Positions 21,045 through 29,465 of a DNA stretch of 64,000 nucleotides are shown here, in pieces. A program made the position numbers and the translations under genes. The notes beneath the pieces are model-generated. The model was not told where the DNA came from and ran no database searches. It worked only from the letters and a program-made list of their open reading frames with translations. Numbering within the stretch: the first letter of the stretch is position 1; the number at the start of each line of letters is the position of its first letter. Source of the stretch: Aciditerrimonas ferrireducens (lineage in GTDB: Bacteria > Actinomycetota > Acidimicrobiia > Acidimicrobiales > UBA8190); assembly GCF_023130475.1 (NCBI RefSeq), contig NZ_JAKHEX010000008.1, positions 36,027 to 100,026 on the forward strand, read 5' to 3'.

Positions 21045-22257
21045 ATGCGGATCGTCCTTCCCCCCGAGGCGGTACCGAGCGCCTGGTACAACGTGGTGCC
21101 GGACCTCCCGGCCCCCCTCGAGCCCCCCTTGCACCCCGGCACGAGGCAGCCGGTGGGACCCGAGGACCTCGCCCCGCTGTTCCCCGAGGCCCTGATCCTC
21201 CAGGAGGTGACGAGCGACCCCTGGGTGGAGATCCCCGGGCCGGTCCTCGACGTGCTGCGCCTGTGGCGGCCCACGCCCCTGGTCCGGGCCCGGCGCCTCG
21301 AGGCGGCCCTCGGCACCCCGGCCCGGATCTACTACAAGGACGAGTCGGTCTCCCCCGCCGGGTCCCACAAGCCGAACACGGCGGTGGCCCAGGCCTTCTA
21401 CAACCAGCAGGCCGGCACCACCCGGCTCACCACCGAGACGGGGGCCGGCCAGTGGGGCTCGGCCCTGGCCTTCGCCTCGGCCCTCTTCGGGCTGGAGTGC
21501 AAGGTCTACATGGTCCGGGCCTCGTTCCAGCAGAAGCCCTACCGCCGGGTCCTCATGGAGACCTGGGGGGCCTCGGTCGTGCCCTCGCCGGTGGCCGACC
21601 CCGAGCACCCCGGCTCCCTGGGCACGGCCATCTCCGACGCCGTGGCCGACGCCGCCGGCCGGGCCGACACCCACTACGCCCTGGGCTCGGTCCTCAACCA
21701 CGTCCTGCTCCACCAGACGGTCATCGGCCTGGAGGCCAAGGAGCAGCTGGCCAAGGCCGGGGAGGCCCGACCGGACCTCGTCATCGGGTCCTGCGGAGGC
21801 GGCTCGAACCTCGGCGGCCTGGCCCTGCCCTTCGTGCCCGACCCCGAGGTGGCGCTCCTGGCGGTCGAACCGGCCTCCTGCCCGACCCTGACCGCCGGCC
21901 GCTTCGACTACGACTTCGGGGACACCGCGGGCCTCACCCCCCTGCTCAGCATGTACACCCTGGGGCACGACTTCGTGCCGCCCGCCATCCACGCCGGCGG
22001 CCTGCGCTACCACGGCGACGCGCCGATCATCTCGAACCTGGTCCGGCACGGCCGCATGGGGGCCGTCGCCTACCCCCAGGGCAAGGTCTTCGAGGCCGCA
22101 GTGCTCTTCGCCCGGACCCAGGGCTCCGTGCCCGCCCCCGAGACCGCCCACGCGATTCGGGCGGCGATCGACGAGGCCCTGCGCTGCAAGGAGACCGGTG
22201 AGGAGCGGGTCATCCTGTTCTCCTACTCGGGCCACGGCCCGCCTGCCCGACGCCTAG
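21045..22257 (+). CDS. trpB: TrpB2-like tryptophan synthase beta chain
   Basis: A PLP-dependent synthase condensing indole with serine. The PLP lysine lies in [16 protein letters not shown], the TrpB2-type [18 protein letters not shown] follows, the phosphate-binding [11 protein letters not shown] is clear, and the end reads [10 protein letters not shown]. The insertions and long N-terminus match TrpB2 rather than canonical TrpB. No trpA neighbours it. The open frame runs on to 22670 across the convergent MarC gene, but homology ends at SGHG. Dropping one base from the CCC at about 22238 gives SGHGRLPDA and a TAG at 22255, so a one-base frameshift near the C-terminus is likely. ATG at 21045 follows AGGAG. 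Confidence 0.88.
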
Positions 22258-22299
22258 GCCGCCCGGTCCCCCAGCCGGGAGCGTGCGAGCCGGGTCGGC

Positions 22300-22899
22300 T
22301 CAGACCCCGTGCTGGGCCCAGTAGAGGGCGCCGGTGGCCGTCATCTGCACGGCGATGGCCGCGAGCAGCAGCCCGACGATGCGGGAGAGCAGCTCGATCC
22401 CGTTGTCGCCCAGCAGCCGCCCGACCCCATGGGCGAAGCGGAGGGCCAGGTAGACCGCCACGAGAACAGCCAGGACGGCGAGGAGCACCTCGGCCACCTG
22501 GCCCGCCCCTCGGGCCCGTTGGACGTAGACCATGGTGGCGGCGATGGCCCCCGGCCCCGCCAGCAGGGGCGTGCCGAGGGGGACCAGGGCCACGTTCACC
22601 CCGTCGGCCTCCGGGGCGTGCCCCTGGCCCCGAGGCTGGAGGAGCTCCAAGGCGGCGAGGACCAAGATGAAGCCCCCGGCGACCTCCAAGGAGGCCACCG
22701 AGATCCCAAGGGCCCGCAGGATGGCCTGGCCGAAGAGGGCGAAGGCGTAGATGACCACGCCGGCCACCGCCGAGGCCTGCCAGGCGGCCTGCCGGCGGGT
22801 CTCGGGTCGGCGGCGGGTCAGGGCCAAGAAGACCGGCACGTTCCCCACCGGGTCGGTCACGACCAGCAAGGTGACCAGGGCCTCGGCGAAGAGCTCCAC
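22300..22899 (-). CDS. MarC-family integral membrane protein
   Basis: The 199-residue protein has six hydrophobic segments and the family features [19 protein letters not shown] near the N-terminus and [19 protein letters not shown] in the middle. MarC/UPF0056 proteins are of unsettled function. The start is GTG at 22899. It converges on trpB2. Confidence 0.88.
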   Translation of the reverse strand: MELFAEALVTLLVVTDPVGNVPVFLALTRRRPETRRQAAWQASAVAGVVIYAFALFGQAILRALGISVASLEVAGGFILVLAALELLQPRGQGHAPEADGVNVALVPLGTPLLAGPGAIAATMVYVQRARGAGQVAEVLLAVLAVLVAVYLALRFAHGVGRLLGDNGIELLSRIVGLLLAAIAVQMTATGALYWAQHGV

Positions 22900-23164
22900 G
22901 CCGGGCAGTCTACGGACGCCCCTCAGCAGCCTCAGGGAACCAGGCGTCGTCGACCGGAGGGCCGAGCTGCCAGCAACTTCGAAGGCCCGTCACAGGGCCG
23001 CCTCAAGGCCACCCGGTTGGATGGGCCGTGGCCACCCCAGATGGGTGGCCCCTCGCAGGGCCGGGACCGCCGGCGCCTCCCGACCCCATCGTCCGGCGGC
23101 CCCACCCTGCGAGGCGGTCCACGACCCAAACCGCCCACGACCCGAAAAAAGAAGGGAGCAGCCC

Positions 23165-23431
23165 ATGCGTCTTCGACCCACCCACCTGCTCAGCAGCCTC
23201 GCCGTCGCCGGCGCCCTCGCCGGCGGCATCGTGGCCGGCGCCCAGAGCGCGCCGGCCGCCGCCACCGCGTCCCAGGTCCTCTCGACCAGCTCGGGCACGA
23301 CCTCCAGCGGGACGAGCAGCACCGGCTCGAGCACCTCGAGCGCCGGTTCCAGCGGCTCGAGTTCCTCCAGCTCAGGCTCCTCGAACTCGGGTTCCTCGAC
23401 CACTCCGTGTTCGCAGCACACCGCCAGCTGA
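23165..23431 (+). CDS. Small secreted Ser/Gly-rich peptide
   Basis: The 88-residue product starts with a signal peptide (MRLRPTHLLSSLAVAGALAG, then APAAA) and continues as a low-complexity Ser/Gly/Thr tract, ending with a single Cys in TTPCSQHTAS. It has a good AAGGGAG ribosome site. It probably is exported and unstructured; function unknown. Two GC-rich hairpins follow. The 265 nt upstream (22900-23164) hold no gene I can support. Confidence 0.6.
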   Translation: MRLRPTHLLSSLAVAGALAGGIVAGAQSAPAAATASQVLSTSSGTTSSGTSSTGSSTSSAGSSGSSSSSSGSSNSGSSTTPCSQHTAS

Positions 23432-23451
23432 CCCAGCTGGCTCGACCGGTG

Positions 23452-23512
23452 GGGCCGGCGCCGGGGACCCGGGCGCGGCGCCGGCCCGCCGGCAGGGTTC
23501 GACCCCTGCCGG
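23452..23512 (+). terminator. Two tandem GC-rich hairpins
   Basis: GGGCCGGCGCC pairs with GGCGCCGGCCC (23452-23462 with 23477-23487), then CCGGCAGGG pairs with CCCTGCCGG (23489-23497 with 23504-23512). Both arms are perfect. They follow the Ser-rich gene and precede the tRNA. With no T tract they would be intrinsic terminators of the GC-only actinobacterial kind. Confidence 0.5.
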
Positions 23513-23533
23513 GCGGCTCGCTAGCGTGACGCC

Positions 23534-23606
23534 GGGCCGCTAGCTCATCCGGTAGAGCAGGGGACTTTTAATCCCAAGGTGCGGGGTTCGAGGCCCCGGC
23601 GGCCCA
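23534..23606 (+). tRNA. tRNA-Lys(TTT)
   Basis: A full cloverleaf: acceptor GGGCCGC with GCGGCCC, D-arm GCTC/GAGC with loop ATCCGGTA, anticodon arm GGGGA-CTTTTAA-TCCCA with anticodon TTT, T-arm CGGGG-TTCGAGG-CCCCG, discriminator A. CCA is not encoded. It borders a decayed mobile region. Confidence 0.95.
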
Positions 23607-23702
23607 CGGGTGAAAGCCCAGGTGAGCGGCTCGGAGGAAGTGTGTCGCCCTTTGGGCGTAGGGTGGGATCCAACACCAAACCCAACAACCTTGGGGGCGG
23701 GG

Positions 23703-23850
23703 GTGCCAGGGAGCCTGCGCCAGCGACAGGCGGGCGTGTGGGAGCTGCGGGTCTCCCTCGGACGGGACGCCAGTGGCCGGGTGCGGCACGTCGCTGGGGG
23801 CCTACCACGACGGTGAACGACGCCCTGGCAGGCTGGGTGCTTGACGCACC
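23703..23850 (+). pseudogene. Remnant of a tyrosine integrase N-terminal domain
   Basis: Ninety-seven bases after the tRNA, the frame gives GSLRQRQAGVWELRVSLGRD, which matches the N-terminal DNA-arm-binding domain common to actinobacterial tRNA-integrating recombinases. After a stop or frame change the sequence continues as NDALAGWVLDA, fitting the start of the core-binding domain. The catalytic part is missing. The adjacent tRNA-Lys fits an old integration site. The call rests on family knowledge, so confidence is moderate. Confidence 0.5.
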
Positions 23851-23895
23851 GAGCCGGCGACCGGGCCGTGGGGTTCCACCCGTCTGCCGAACACC

Positions 23896-24057
23896 GGTTT
23901 ACGGGAGGAAGTCCGAGCCGTCCTCCGGAGGCTGCTGGACGAGCTCGAGGACGAGCTCGGTCCGCCGGACCCCACCATGGTGGACGAGGTGGAGGCCATG
24001 CTGGCGAACCTGGAGCAGCGGGCCCGCCGCGCTCCGAAGCCCCGTGCCGCGGGATGA
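23896..24057 (+). pseudogene. Antitoxin remnant preceding a broken vapC
   Basis: An open frame without a usable early start encodes LREEVRAVLRRLLDELEDEL, then PDPTMVDEVEAMLANLEQRA and a basic tail, ending TGA at 24057. The only ATG (23977) leaves 26 residues. The helical C-terminus looks like the toxin-wrapping tail of a small antitoxin. It overlaps the first codons of the following PIN-domain remnant, as antitoxin genes do. Family assignment is uncertain. Confidence 0.4.
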
Positions 24058-24303
24058 GCCGCCGGTCGGTCCGGTAGCCGCCCTCGACGCCGAGGCGGTC
24101 GCGGTGCTCGCCAGCCCGATGGAGCGCGGCTCCGCGTCTCGGCGGACACGGGCCGTCCTCCAGGCCATCGAGCGTCGGGGGGCGTCGCCGTCGTGCCGGC
24201 GGCCGCAACACAAACGGCCGCAGCGGTAATCCTCAGCGGGGACGCCCACGACCTCGGTCGCTTGTCGTCCAGCTTCACGAACGTGGCCATACGAGGGCTC
24301 CGA
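24044..24303 (+). pseudogene. Broken PIN-domain toxin (vapC-like), copy 1
   Basis: From GTG 24044 the frame reads VGPVAALDAEAVAVLASPM, then RRTRAVLQAIERRG, the first strand and helix of an actinobacterial PIN ribonuclease. The frame then shifts to VAVVPAA, and a third segment AVILSGDAHDLGRLSSSF matches the C-terminal PIN strand (VILTSDPDDL type). The middle third of the domain is missing. Both a deletion and a frameshift have destroyed the gene. Confidence 0.55.
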
Positions 24304-24523
24304 GAGCATCGGAACACGCTCGACGGGGGCATCGGCTTTCGCTCGTTCATGAAAGAGCTCGAAACCACGACCCCGGCCAGGCGGTTCGTGGGGACGTGTA
24401 CTTCTCCTTGGCCGCCTTCAAGCGGAACCGGAACCGGCCGGGGACAACGGCGGACCTCCAGGCGGGCCGGGGCTGGACCACCCTGACGCCGCTGCCGGAG
24501 GTTCCCTCTCGCGGCGCCGACCG

Positions 24524-24909
24524 ATGGCAGCGACCGACGTGAACTCGTCCGCACTCGTGAAGCTCGCCGTCCGTGAGCCGCAGTTCGACGCGCTCTGGAA
24601 ACATCTCCGCCGGCGGCGACCACTGGTTTCGAGCGCCCTGGCACGCACGGGAGCGCTGCCAGCCCTCCTGCCCGGCGGCGGGCCTGCCGTGGCGGCCGAG
24701 TCCTCGCTCGGGTGAGCCTCGTGCGGATCAACGACCGGATCCCCAAGCTGGCTGCGACGCTCCTTTCTCTCGACCGGCGTTCCCTCGATGCCATCCACCT
24801 GGCCAGCGCCACCCGCCTCGGCACCGATCTCGGCGACATCGAGACCGACGACGAGCGGCTGGCTCCCGCGGCCCAGTCCACGGGGTACACGGCGTCCTCA
24901 TCACACTGA
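24524..24909 (+). pseudogene. Frameshifted PIN-domain toxin (vapC-like), copy 2
   Basis: The first half from ATG 24524 gives DVNSSALVKLAVREPQFDAL and RRPLVSSALARTGAL. After a one-base shift near 24690 the second half reads RVLARVSLVRINDRI, then SLDAIHLASATRLGTDLG and DDERLAPAAQSTGY. Both are textbook PIN toxin segments (SSALVKL, SLDAIHLA). A single indel separates them. No antitoxin could be recognised in 24304-24523, which otherwise holds nothing I can name. Confidence 0.62.
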
Positions 24910-25150
24910 CTGGCTTCTCCGGCACGAGGGGCTGACAGGATGCCCCGACACGCTGGCGGGACACTCGTCGAGCCCGGGCACGGGGACCGCCCCCGGCGAC
25001 TGGAAGAAGGCCGGACGCAGCACGCATCTCGGCGATCTCCGTCCAGGGTCCTGGCCTGCACACAAACCCCGGTCACCGACCACGGTTTCGCTCGATGGGC
25101 GGGTGCCGCTTCGCCATCCCGAGCGCGGGAGACTGACCGACGACCCCCGG

Positions 25151-25396
25151 TCACGTCGCGGTCCCGCTCCGATGCCCGAGCCGCTCAGCGATCCAGACCT
25201 TGATGACCGACTGACGGGTCAGCCCGAGGCGCTTCGCCTCTCGGTCGAGCTTCTCAACCATCCACGCGGGGAAGTCGACATCCACCCGCCGTTGCTCCAA
25301 ACCGGCGCGCCGCGCGGCGGGAAGGTCGAGGACCGGCGTCACGTCGTCGCCTGCATCGAAACGCTCGTCGAACTCCTCGGTGCTCATCTTCTTCAT
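25151..25396 (-). CDS. BrnA/CopG-like ribbon-helix-helix antitoxin
   Basis: An intact 81-residue protein beginning MKKMSTEEFDERFDAGDD with the C-terminal RHH segment RVDVDFPAWMVEKLDREAKR followed by LGLTRQSVIKVWIAERL. These are typical of CopG-type antitoxins paired with BrnT-like toxins. It would bind DNA as a dimer and neutralise a toxin encoded upstream, but only a toxin scrap remains there. The surrounding bases have lower GC than the core genome. Confidence 0.75.
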   Translation of the reverse strand: MKKMSTEEFDERFDAGDDVTPVLDLPAARRAGLEQRRVDVDFPAWMVEKLDREAKRLGLTRQSVIKVWIAERLGHRSGTAT

Positions 25397-25480
25397 CGAT
25401 CTTCACCTCTTCGCTCCGTGAGCGCCGCACCGAGATGATCCGGACTCGGGTCCCGCGGTAGGCGACCACCGGACCTCGAT
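25397..25480 (-). pseudogene. C-terminal remnant of a BrnT-like toxin
   Basis: Immediately upstream of the antitoxin, the minus strand encodes VVAYRGTRVRIISVRRSRSE followed by EVKIDEED. This resembles the last strand and helix of BrnT toxins (RIRIISARRA-type). The first two-thirds of the toxin is not detectable; unrelated sequence lies upstream. The antitoxin therefore seems to have outlived its toxin. Confidence 0.45.
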
Positions 25481-25597
25481 CCACCGCGGAGCCGCGTGCT
25501 GATCGGGGTCGTGCATCCAGCAAAAAGGGCCCCGTGTCCAGTTGGGGGGATAGCTGTGTTCTCGGAAGCGTTTCCCACGAACAGAGGGGCGCTTTCT

Positions 25598-25690
25598 GTG
25601 AGGTCAGTATCGCGCGGGTTCGGTCGGCTGGCGGCGACCTTCGACGAACCGAACCTGGTGGCCAACGCCGTCCTGCTGCCAGCAGCTTCT
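25598..25690 (+). mobile_element. Scrap of an IS1380-type transposase N-terminus
   Basis: GTG 25598 opens a frame reading SRGFGRLAATFDEPNLVANA followed by VLLPAAS, resembling the conserved start of IS1380-family transposases (FDDPNLVSSAGLVP type). The frame is lost after about 30 residues, and no inverted repeats were seen. Low confidence. Confidence 0.35.
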
Positions 25691-25884
25691 CGGTCAAGAT
25701 CGCACCGACGGACCCGGTGGCGTCGATGACGACCACTGTCGTCGCGGCGGCAACGACCGCGAAGTTGTGGGTGGCGGGTTGGTATCCGCACCAATGACGA
25801 ACTCCAACTCGTCTGACACGGTAAGACTGATCGCAACCACTCCTTCTTGAGGGGGACGTCGTGATCGGCGTCGACCCGGGAAGC

Positions 25885-26118
25885 TCACCTCGAGGCAGGC
25901 CTGGAGCGGGCCACGACTCCAAGCCACGTGCCGGGCAAGCTTCTCATCAAGCCAGCGAGGTGGACAACCGGGTCGATTCCGTCAACTACGCACCTGGCGA
26001 CGCCGCACCCTGTCGCAGCCAGCCCCAGGCCGGCCACCACCAGACTCACAGGCGATGCAATCAATGCGTCAATCAGCCCTATGGACAACCACGTGGGGAT
26101 GCGACGGACGGCATGCAT
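25885..26118 (-). CDS. Possible small membrane protein
   Basis: A frame from ATG 26118 encodes 77 residues with a long hydrophobic stretch (WLSIGLIDALIASPVSLVVA and GLGLAATGCGVA). No homology recognised and no clear ribosome site; it may be an intact minor gene or chance. The DNA here is less GC-rich than the flanks. Nothing else could be supported in 25700-26320. Confidence 0.3.
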   Translation of the reverse strand: MHAVRRIPTWLSIGLIDALIASPVSLVVAGLGLAATGCGVARCVVDGIDPVVHLAGLMRSLPGTWLGVVARSRPASR

Positions 26119-26323
26119 GCCCAGGACGGTCAGCCCGAAAGGCGCGAAGATCCGAAGCTTGCGGTGGAGGTGACATCGTGTGTTCGAGCGGCTCCGCTCC
26201 ACAGATCCGGCGTTTGTCCTGGTCAAGGGCTCTGCGGGGGGCCGTGCATGGGGGCACGCGCCTACTCAGGTGCTGCACTCTGGCGATACTCGCTACGTCC
26301 TCCCGTCAGGGGGGTTACGACGC

Positions 26324-26758
26324 TCACCGTGGTCCCAGCTCGGCCAAAAGCGTCTCGACCGTCCAGGTCGGGCAGCCACAGCCCAAGAAGTCATGGTCGC
26401 CGGTCAGGATCCCAATGCCAAGCGCAAGGGCTAGGGCGACCGGTGCCCAGTCCGCGGGGTCGCGTGGGACACGGCGCCGGGCGGTGGCCTCCATGTGCTC
26501 GTAGAACCGGCGCGCCACGATCTCGATGGCGTCACCTTCGACGAATGCACGAACCACACCCGGCAGCTCCTCTCCCTGGACGTCGGTCAGCCGGCCTTGG
26601 TCGACGATCACCGCGACGCGCTTTTCGATCTCGTGGCGCGCTTTGTCCCACTGGTCTTCGGCCACCAGGCAGTGCAACTCTGGCCGAGCGAAGAGCTCGC
26701 GGCCTCGACGGCGGAGTAATTCGGCCACGAGCACGCTGGCATCGACGACGACGATCAC
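26324..26758 (-). CDS. vapC: PIN-domain ribonuclease toxin (VapC family)
   Basis: A 144-residue PIN toxin, probably an RNase. Acidic residues of the active site are visible in MIVVVDASVLVAELL near the N-terminus and in GILTGDHDFLGCGCPTW near the C-terminus. The GTG start overlaps the antitoxin stop by four bases, typical of a co-translated toxin-antitoxin pair. This is the only intact toxin-antitoxin system in the island. Confidence 0.82.
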   Translation of the reverse strand: MIVVVDASVLVAELLRRRGRELFARPELHCLVAEDQWDKARHEIEKRVAVIVDQGRLTDVQGEELPGVVRAFVEGDAIEIVARRFYEHMEATARRRVPRDPADWAPVALALALGIGILTGDHDFLGCGCPTWTVETLLAELGPR

Positions 26759-27012
26759 CCCGGGAGTGCCCGACGCAGATCGAAGAGCGCGGACAGCTCG
26801 TCTTCGGTCATGCCCGTCTGGGCGAGAATCGCTTCGACTGAGCGCCCGAGCTGCTCGAGGGCTCGCGTCGCCTGTTCCCTGTCGGCTTCGACGGGGATGT
26901 AGAAACCGATCACCTGGCCGTGCTTGCTCACCGCCACCGGATCGGGTCCCGAAAGGTACATGGTGGCGTGATCCCGGAACTCCCGGACGCCGACGTTCTT
27001 CAACTTCGCCAC
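26755..27012 (-). CDS. Phd/YefM-type antitoxin
   Basis: An 85-residue antitoxin with the DNA-binding start KLKNVGVREFRDHATMYLSG and VAVSKHGQVIGFYIPVEAD, characteristic of the Phd/YefM fold. Its helical tail (ATRALEQLGRSVEAILAQTG) would wrap the toxin. GTG at 27012 is preferred because it follows a GAGGTG site and begins just before the fold; the longer frame is unlikely. It pairs with the downstream PIN toxin. Confidence 0.82.
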   Translation of the reverse strand: MAKLKNVGVREFRDHATMYLSGPDPVAVSKHGQVIGFYIPVEADREQATRALEQLGRSVEAILAQTGMTEDELSALFDLRRALPG

Positions 27013-27180
27013 TGTGGTCACCTCGTGGTCACATGATAGCGTGCGCCGGGTGCTCCGAGCCATGTCGTCGCCCGTGCCCCACCCATGGCCTTCTTCGTCG
27101 GGGACGCCTCGCCGGAGCTGTGAACCACCCTGGGCCTGGTGGAGGCTCCGAGCTCCCAGGAAAGACGGGCAGACGACCCC

Positions 27181-27828
27181 CTACGACGCGAGCGCCGCCA
27201 CGACCCCGGCGGGCACCGGGTCCATGGCGCAGGTGGCCACGACCTGGCCGACTTGGACGCTGAGGCCCAGCTGGCAGGCCGAGAGGAACGGGTCGATCCC
27301 CAGGTCCACCCGGAGCAGGGGCAGGACCGGGGTCTGGAGCACCAGCTGATCCCCGTCCTCGACCGCCACCTGGACGGCGACCGGCACCCCGAGCACGTCG
27401 GTCTCCGCGACCCCCCGCCCGGGGAGCTCCACCGGGTGGCCGAGGGCGGCGCTCAGCTCGTCTTGGGTGACCACGGCCCTGGCGTCGGCCGACCCGATGG
27501 CCTCGATGGAGAGCCGGTGGTCCTCCAGGAGCTGTCGGCGCCCGATCCGGACGTCGTGGAGCTGCACGGTGACCTGCTCGAGGGTCAGGCCGTGGACCGG
27601 CACGTCCTCGAGCGTCGCCCGCACCTCGGGCACCTCGCCCTGGACGAGCAGGTGGCCGAGCACCGGGAACCCCCCGAGGTCGACCGTCGCCCGGGCTGCC
27701 CCCGTCGCCTGCTCAGCCCGGCGAGCGAGGACCTGGTCAGCCAGGTGGGTAGCCACGGCGTTTCCGGCGACCAGCAGCCCGCCGAGCAGCACGACGACGA
27801 GGACCAGCCGGCGCAGCAGGCGGCTCAC
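27181..27828 (-). CDS. DUF2993 (LmeA-like) lipid-binding protein
   Basis: The 215-residue protein has an N-terminal membrane anchor or signal (RRLVLVVVLLGGLLVAGNAV) followed by the DUF2993 fold: VDLGGFPVLGHLLVQGEVPE, then VHGLTLEQVTVQLHDVRI. Members bind phospholipid at the actinobacterial cell envelope. GTG start at 27828. Its relation to the following sulfur genes is unclear. Confidence 0.8.
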   Translation of the reverse strand: MSRLLRRLVLVVVLLGGLLVAGNAVATHLADQVLARRAEQATGAARATVDLGGFPVLGHLLVQGEVPEVRATLEDVPVHGLTLEQVTVQLHDVRIGRRQLLEDHRLSIEAIGSADARAVVTQDELSAALGHPVELPGRGVAETDVLGVPVAVQVAVEDGDQLVLQTPVLPLLRVDLGIDPFLSACQLGLSVQVGQVVATCAMDPVPAGVVAALAS

Positions 27829-27931
27829 GGCCGTCCGGCCGGTCCGGGGCCGACGGGCGCCGGGACCGTGGGCACCGGGTCAGTGTGCCACGGCCCCCAG
27901 GGAGCGCCGGGGCGCCGCCCGAAGAAGTCGG

Positions 27932-29056
27932 TCAGGCCGCGCAGCGGTTCGGTCCGGCCTCGAGCTGCCGGAGCGCGTCCTCGGCGAGGGCCAGGCGGCC
28001 CATGTTCGCCTGGACGATCCGGACGTAGTTCGGCGGCCGGGGGGTGGTCCGGGCGGCGGCCCAGGCCACGAACTCGTCCTCGGGGAGGCCCAGGGCCTCG
28101 AGGCGCTGGCGCAGTTCCCCGAGGGTCGCCCCGACGGGCTGCTCGGGGTGGACCCGGACCTGCTCGGAGTAGTGGGCGGGCAGCACCAGGGCGTCCTCGG
28201 GGAGGCTCAGGACCCGCTGCTGCAGGGACCGGTGGAGGTTCCGGGCGAACTCCTCGGCCCGCTCGGCCAGGTCCGGCCGCCCGACCCCGTCGACGAAGAG
28301 GGTGTCCCCCGTCAGGACCACCTGGTCGCCCAGCAGGTAGAGCGTCGACCCCTCGGTGTGCCCGGGGGTGTGGATGGCCGCCACCGACAGGCTGGCCCCA
28401 CCGGGCAGCTCGAAGCGCTGGCCGTCGGCCAACGGCTCGAAGGGGAACTCGAAGGCGTCCGCCGGGTTCAGGTGCAAGGTCGCCCCGGTCTCCTCGGCCA
28501 GGCGCCGGGCCCCCGAGAGGTGGTCGGCGTGGAGATGGGTGTCGAAGACGTCGCTGATCCGCCAGCCCTCCTCGGCCGCCAGGTCCTCGTAGACCCAGGT
28601 GTCCAAGGAGGGGTCGATGACGAACGCCCGGTCACCGGCGCCCACGAGGTAGGACAAGCAGCCCTTGCCCCGCCGGCGGACCTGGATCACCCGGGCCCCG
28701 GCCCGCTCCAGGGCCACGGCGTCGTAGACCTGGCCCCAGGCGCCCATGCCCCCGGCCAGGCTGGCCGCCTCGACCCCTACCGAGCGCAACCACTCGGCCG
28801 CCACCGTCGAGCGGCCCCCGGCCGCGCAGATGGTCACGACCGGCCGGTCCCGGGGCACCTCCTGGTGCCGGGCCGGCAGTTCCCCCAAGGGGATGTGGAC
28901 CACCCCGGGGATCGCCCAGGCCTCGACCTCCTCGGCCTCTCGCACGTCCAGCAGGAACGGTTCTCCCTCCGTGCCCAGCAGGCGGGCCAGTTCGTCGGCG
29001 CTGATCTCGGGGACCCCTCGGGTCCCACCGGGCCAACCACCGAACCGCTCGGCCAT
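27932..29056 (-). CDS. Rhodanese-persulfide dioxygenase fusion (ETHE1/CstB-like)
   Basis: Residues about 15-110 are a rhodanese domain with the Cys loop VTICAAGGRST. Residues about 120-374 are a metallo-beta-lactamase fold with VFDTHLHADHLSGA (metal ligands), HTPGHTEGS, and LTGDTLFVDGVGRPDL, a signature of persulfide dioxygenases. The product would oxidise glutathione- or mycothiol-type persulfide to sulfite and pass sulfur between domains. ATG at 29056 is used because AGGGAGGGG lies directly upstream. In the well-known staphylococcal CstB the dioxygenase precedes the rhodanese; here the order is reversed. It lies downstream of a single-domain rhodanese gene. Confidence 0.88.
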   Translation of the reverse strand: MAERFGGWPGGTRGVPEISADELARLLGTEGEPFLLDVREAEEVEAWAIPGVVHIPLGELPARHQEVPRDRPVVTICAAGGRSTVAAEWLRSVGVEAASLAGGMGAWGQVYDAVALERAGARVIQVRRRGKGCLSYLVGAGDRAFVIDPSLDTWVYEDLAAEEGWRISDVFDTHLHADHLSGARRLAEETGATLHLNPADAFEFPFEPLADGQRFELPGGASLSVAAIHTPGHTEGSTLYLLGDQVVLTGDTLFVDGVGRPDLAERAEEFARNLHRSLQQRVLSLPEDALVLPAHYSEQVRVHPEQPVGATLGELRQRLEALGLPEDEFVAWAAARTTPRPPNYVRIVQANMGRLALAEDALRQLEAGPNRCAA

Positions 29057-29147
29057 GGCCCCTCCCTTCCTCTTGTCGGCCGTCATCGGCTCATCTCTCA
29101 TGGTCCTCGTTCGTCGGGCGCTGCCCTACCGGTGGCCCGCGCCTGCC

Positions 29148-29441
29148 TCAGGCCCGGCGGGCCGCGGCCAAGCCTCCCGCCACGCTGAACACCCGCCGGA
29201 ACCCCCGCTGCACCAGGAGCTCCGCCGCCTGGGCGCTGCGGGACCCGCTCTCGCAGATCACCGCCACCGGCCGGTGCGGGTGCAGTTCGTGGAGGCGTCT
29301 CGGCAGCTCACCCAAGGGGATCGACACGGCGTCGGGGTGCCGACCCGCGGCGTACTCGTGGGGCTCCCGCACGTCGACCAGCTGCACGCCTCGGGCCACC
29401 AGCTCGCTCACCCGGGCAGCCGGGAACGTCTCGTAGCGCAT
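29148..29441 (-). CDS. Single-domain rhodanese
   Basis: A 97-residue sulfurtransferase with VQLVDVREPHEYAAGRHPDA and the catalytic loop VICESGSRSAQAAELL (Cys nucleophile). GGAGG 8 nt before the ATG at 29441 fixes the start; a GTG/ATG series just upstream is less likely. A CsoR/CstR-type palindrome lies 25 nt upstream of the start. Probably cotranscribed with the persulfide dioxygenase. Confidence 0.88.
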   Translation of the reverse strand: MRYETFPAARVSELVARGVQLVDVREPHEYAAGRHPDAVSIPLGELPRRLHELHPHRPVAVICESGSRSAQAAELLVQRGFRRVFSVAGGLAAARRA

Positions 29442-29465
29442 CACCATCACCTCCAGCCGTCAGTA

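Noticed and set aside
23280..23430. Repeat-like Ser tracts that could suggest CRISPR or tandem repeats
   Set aside because: They are codon repeats of a low-complexity Ser/Gly peptide, with no regular spacers. No CRISPR array was seen in the window.
23489..23512. T-arm-like segment GGGTTCGACCCCTGCC before tRNA-Lys
   Set aside because: Resembles a tRNA T-arm, but the loop is six nucleotides and no other tRNA arms fit; treated as a hairpin.
24910..25150. Short open frames between the second vapC remnant and the BrnA-like antitoxin
   Set aside because: No ribosome site, motif or plausible start; nothing can be supported there.
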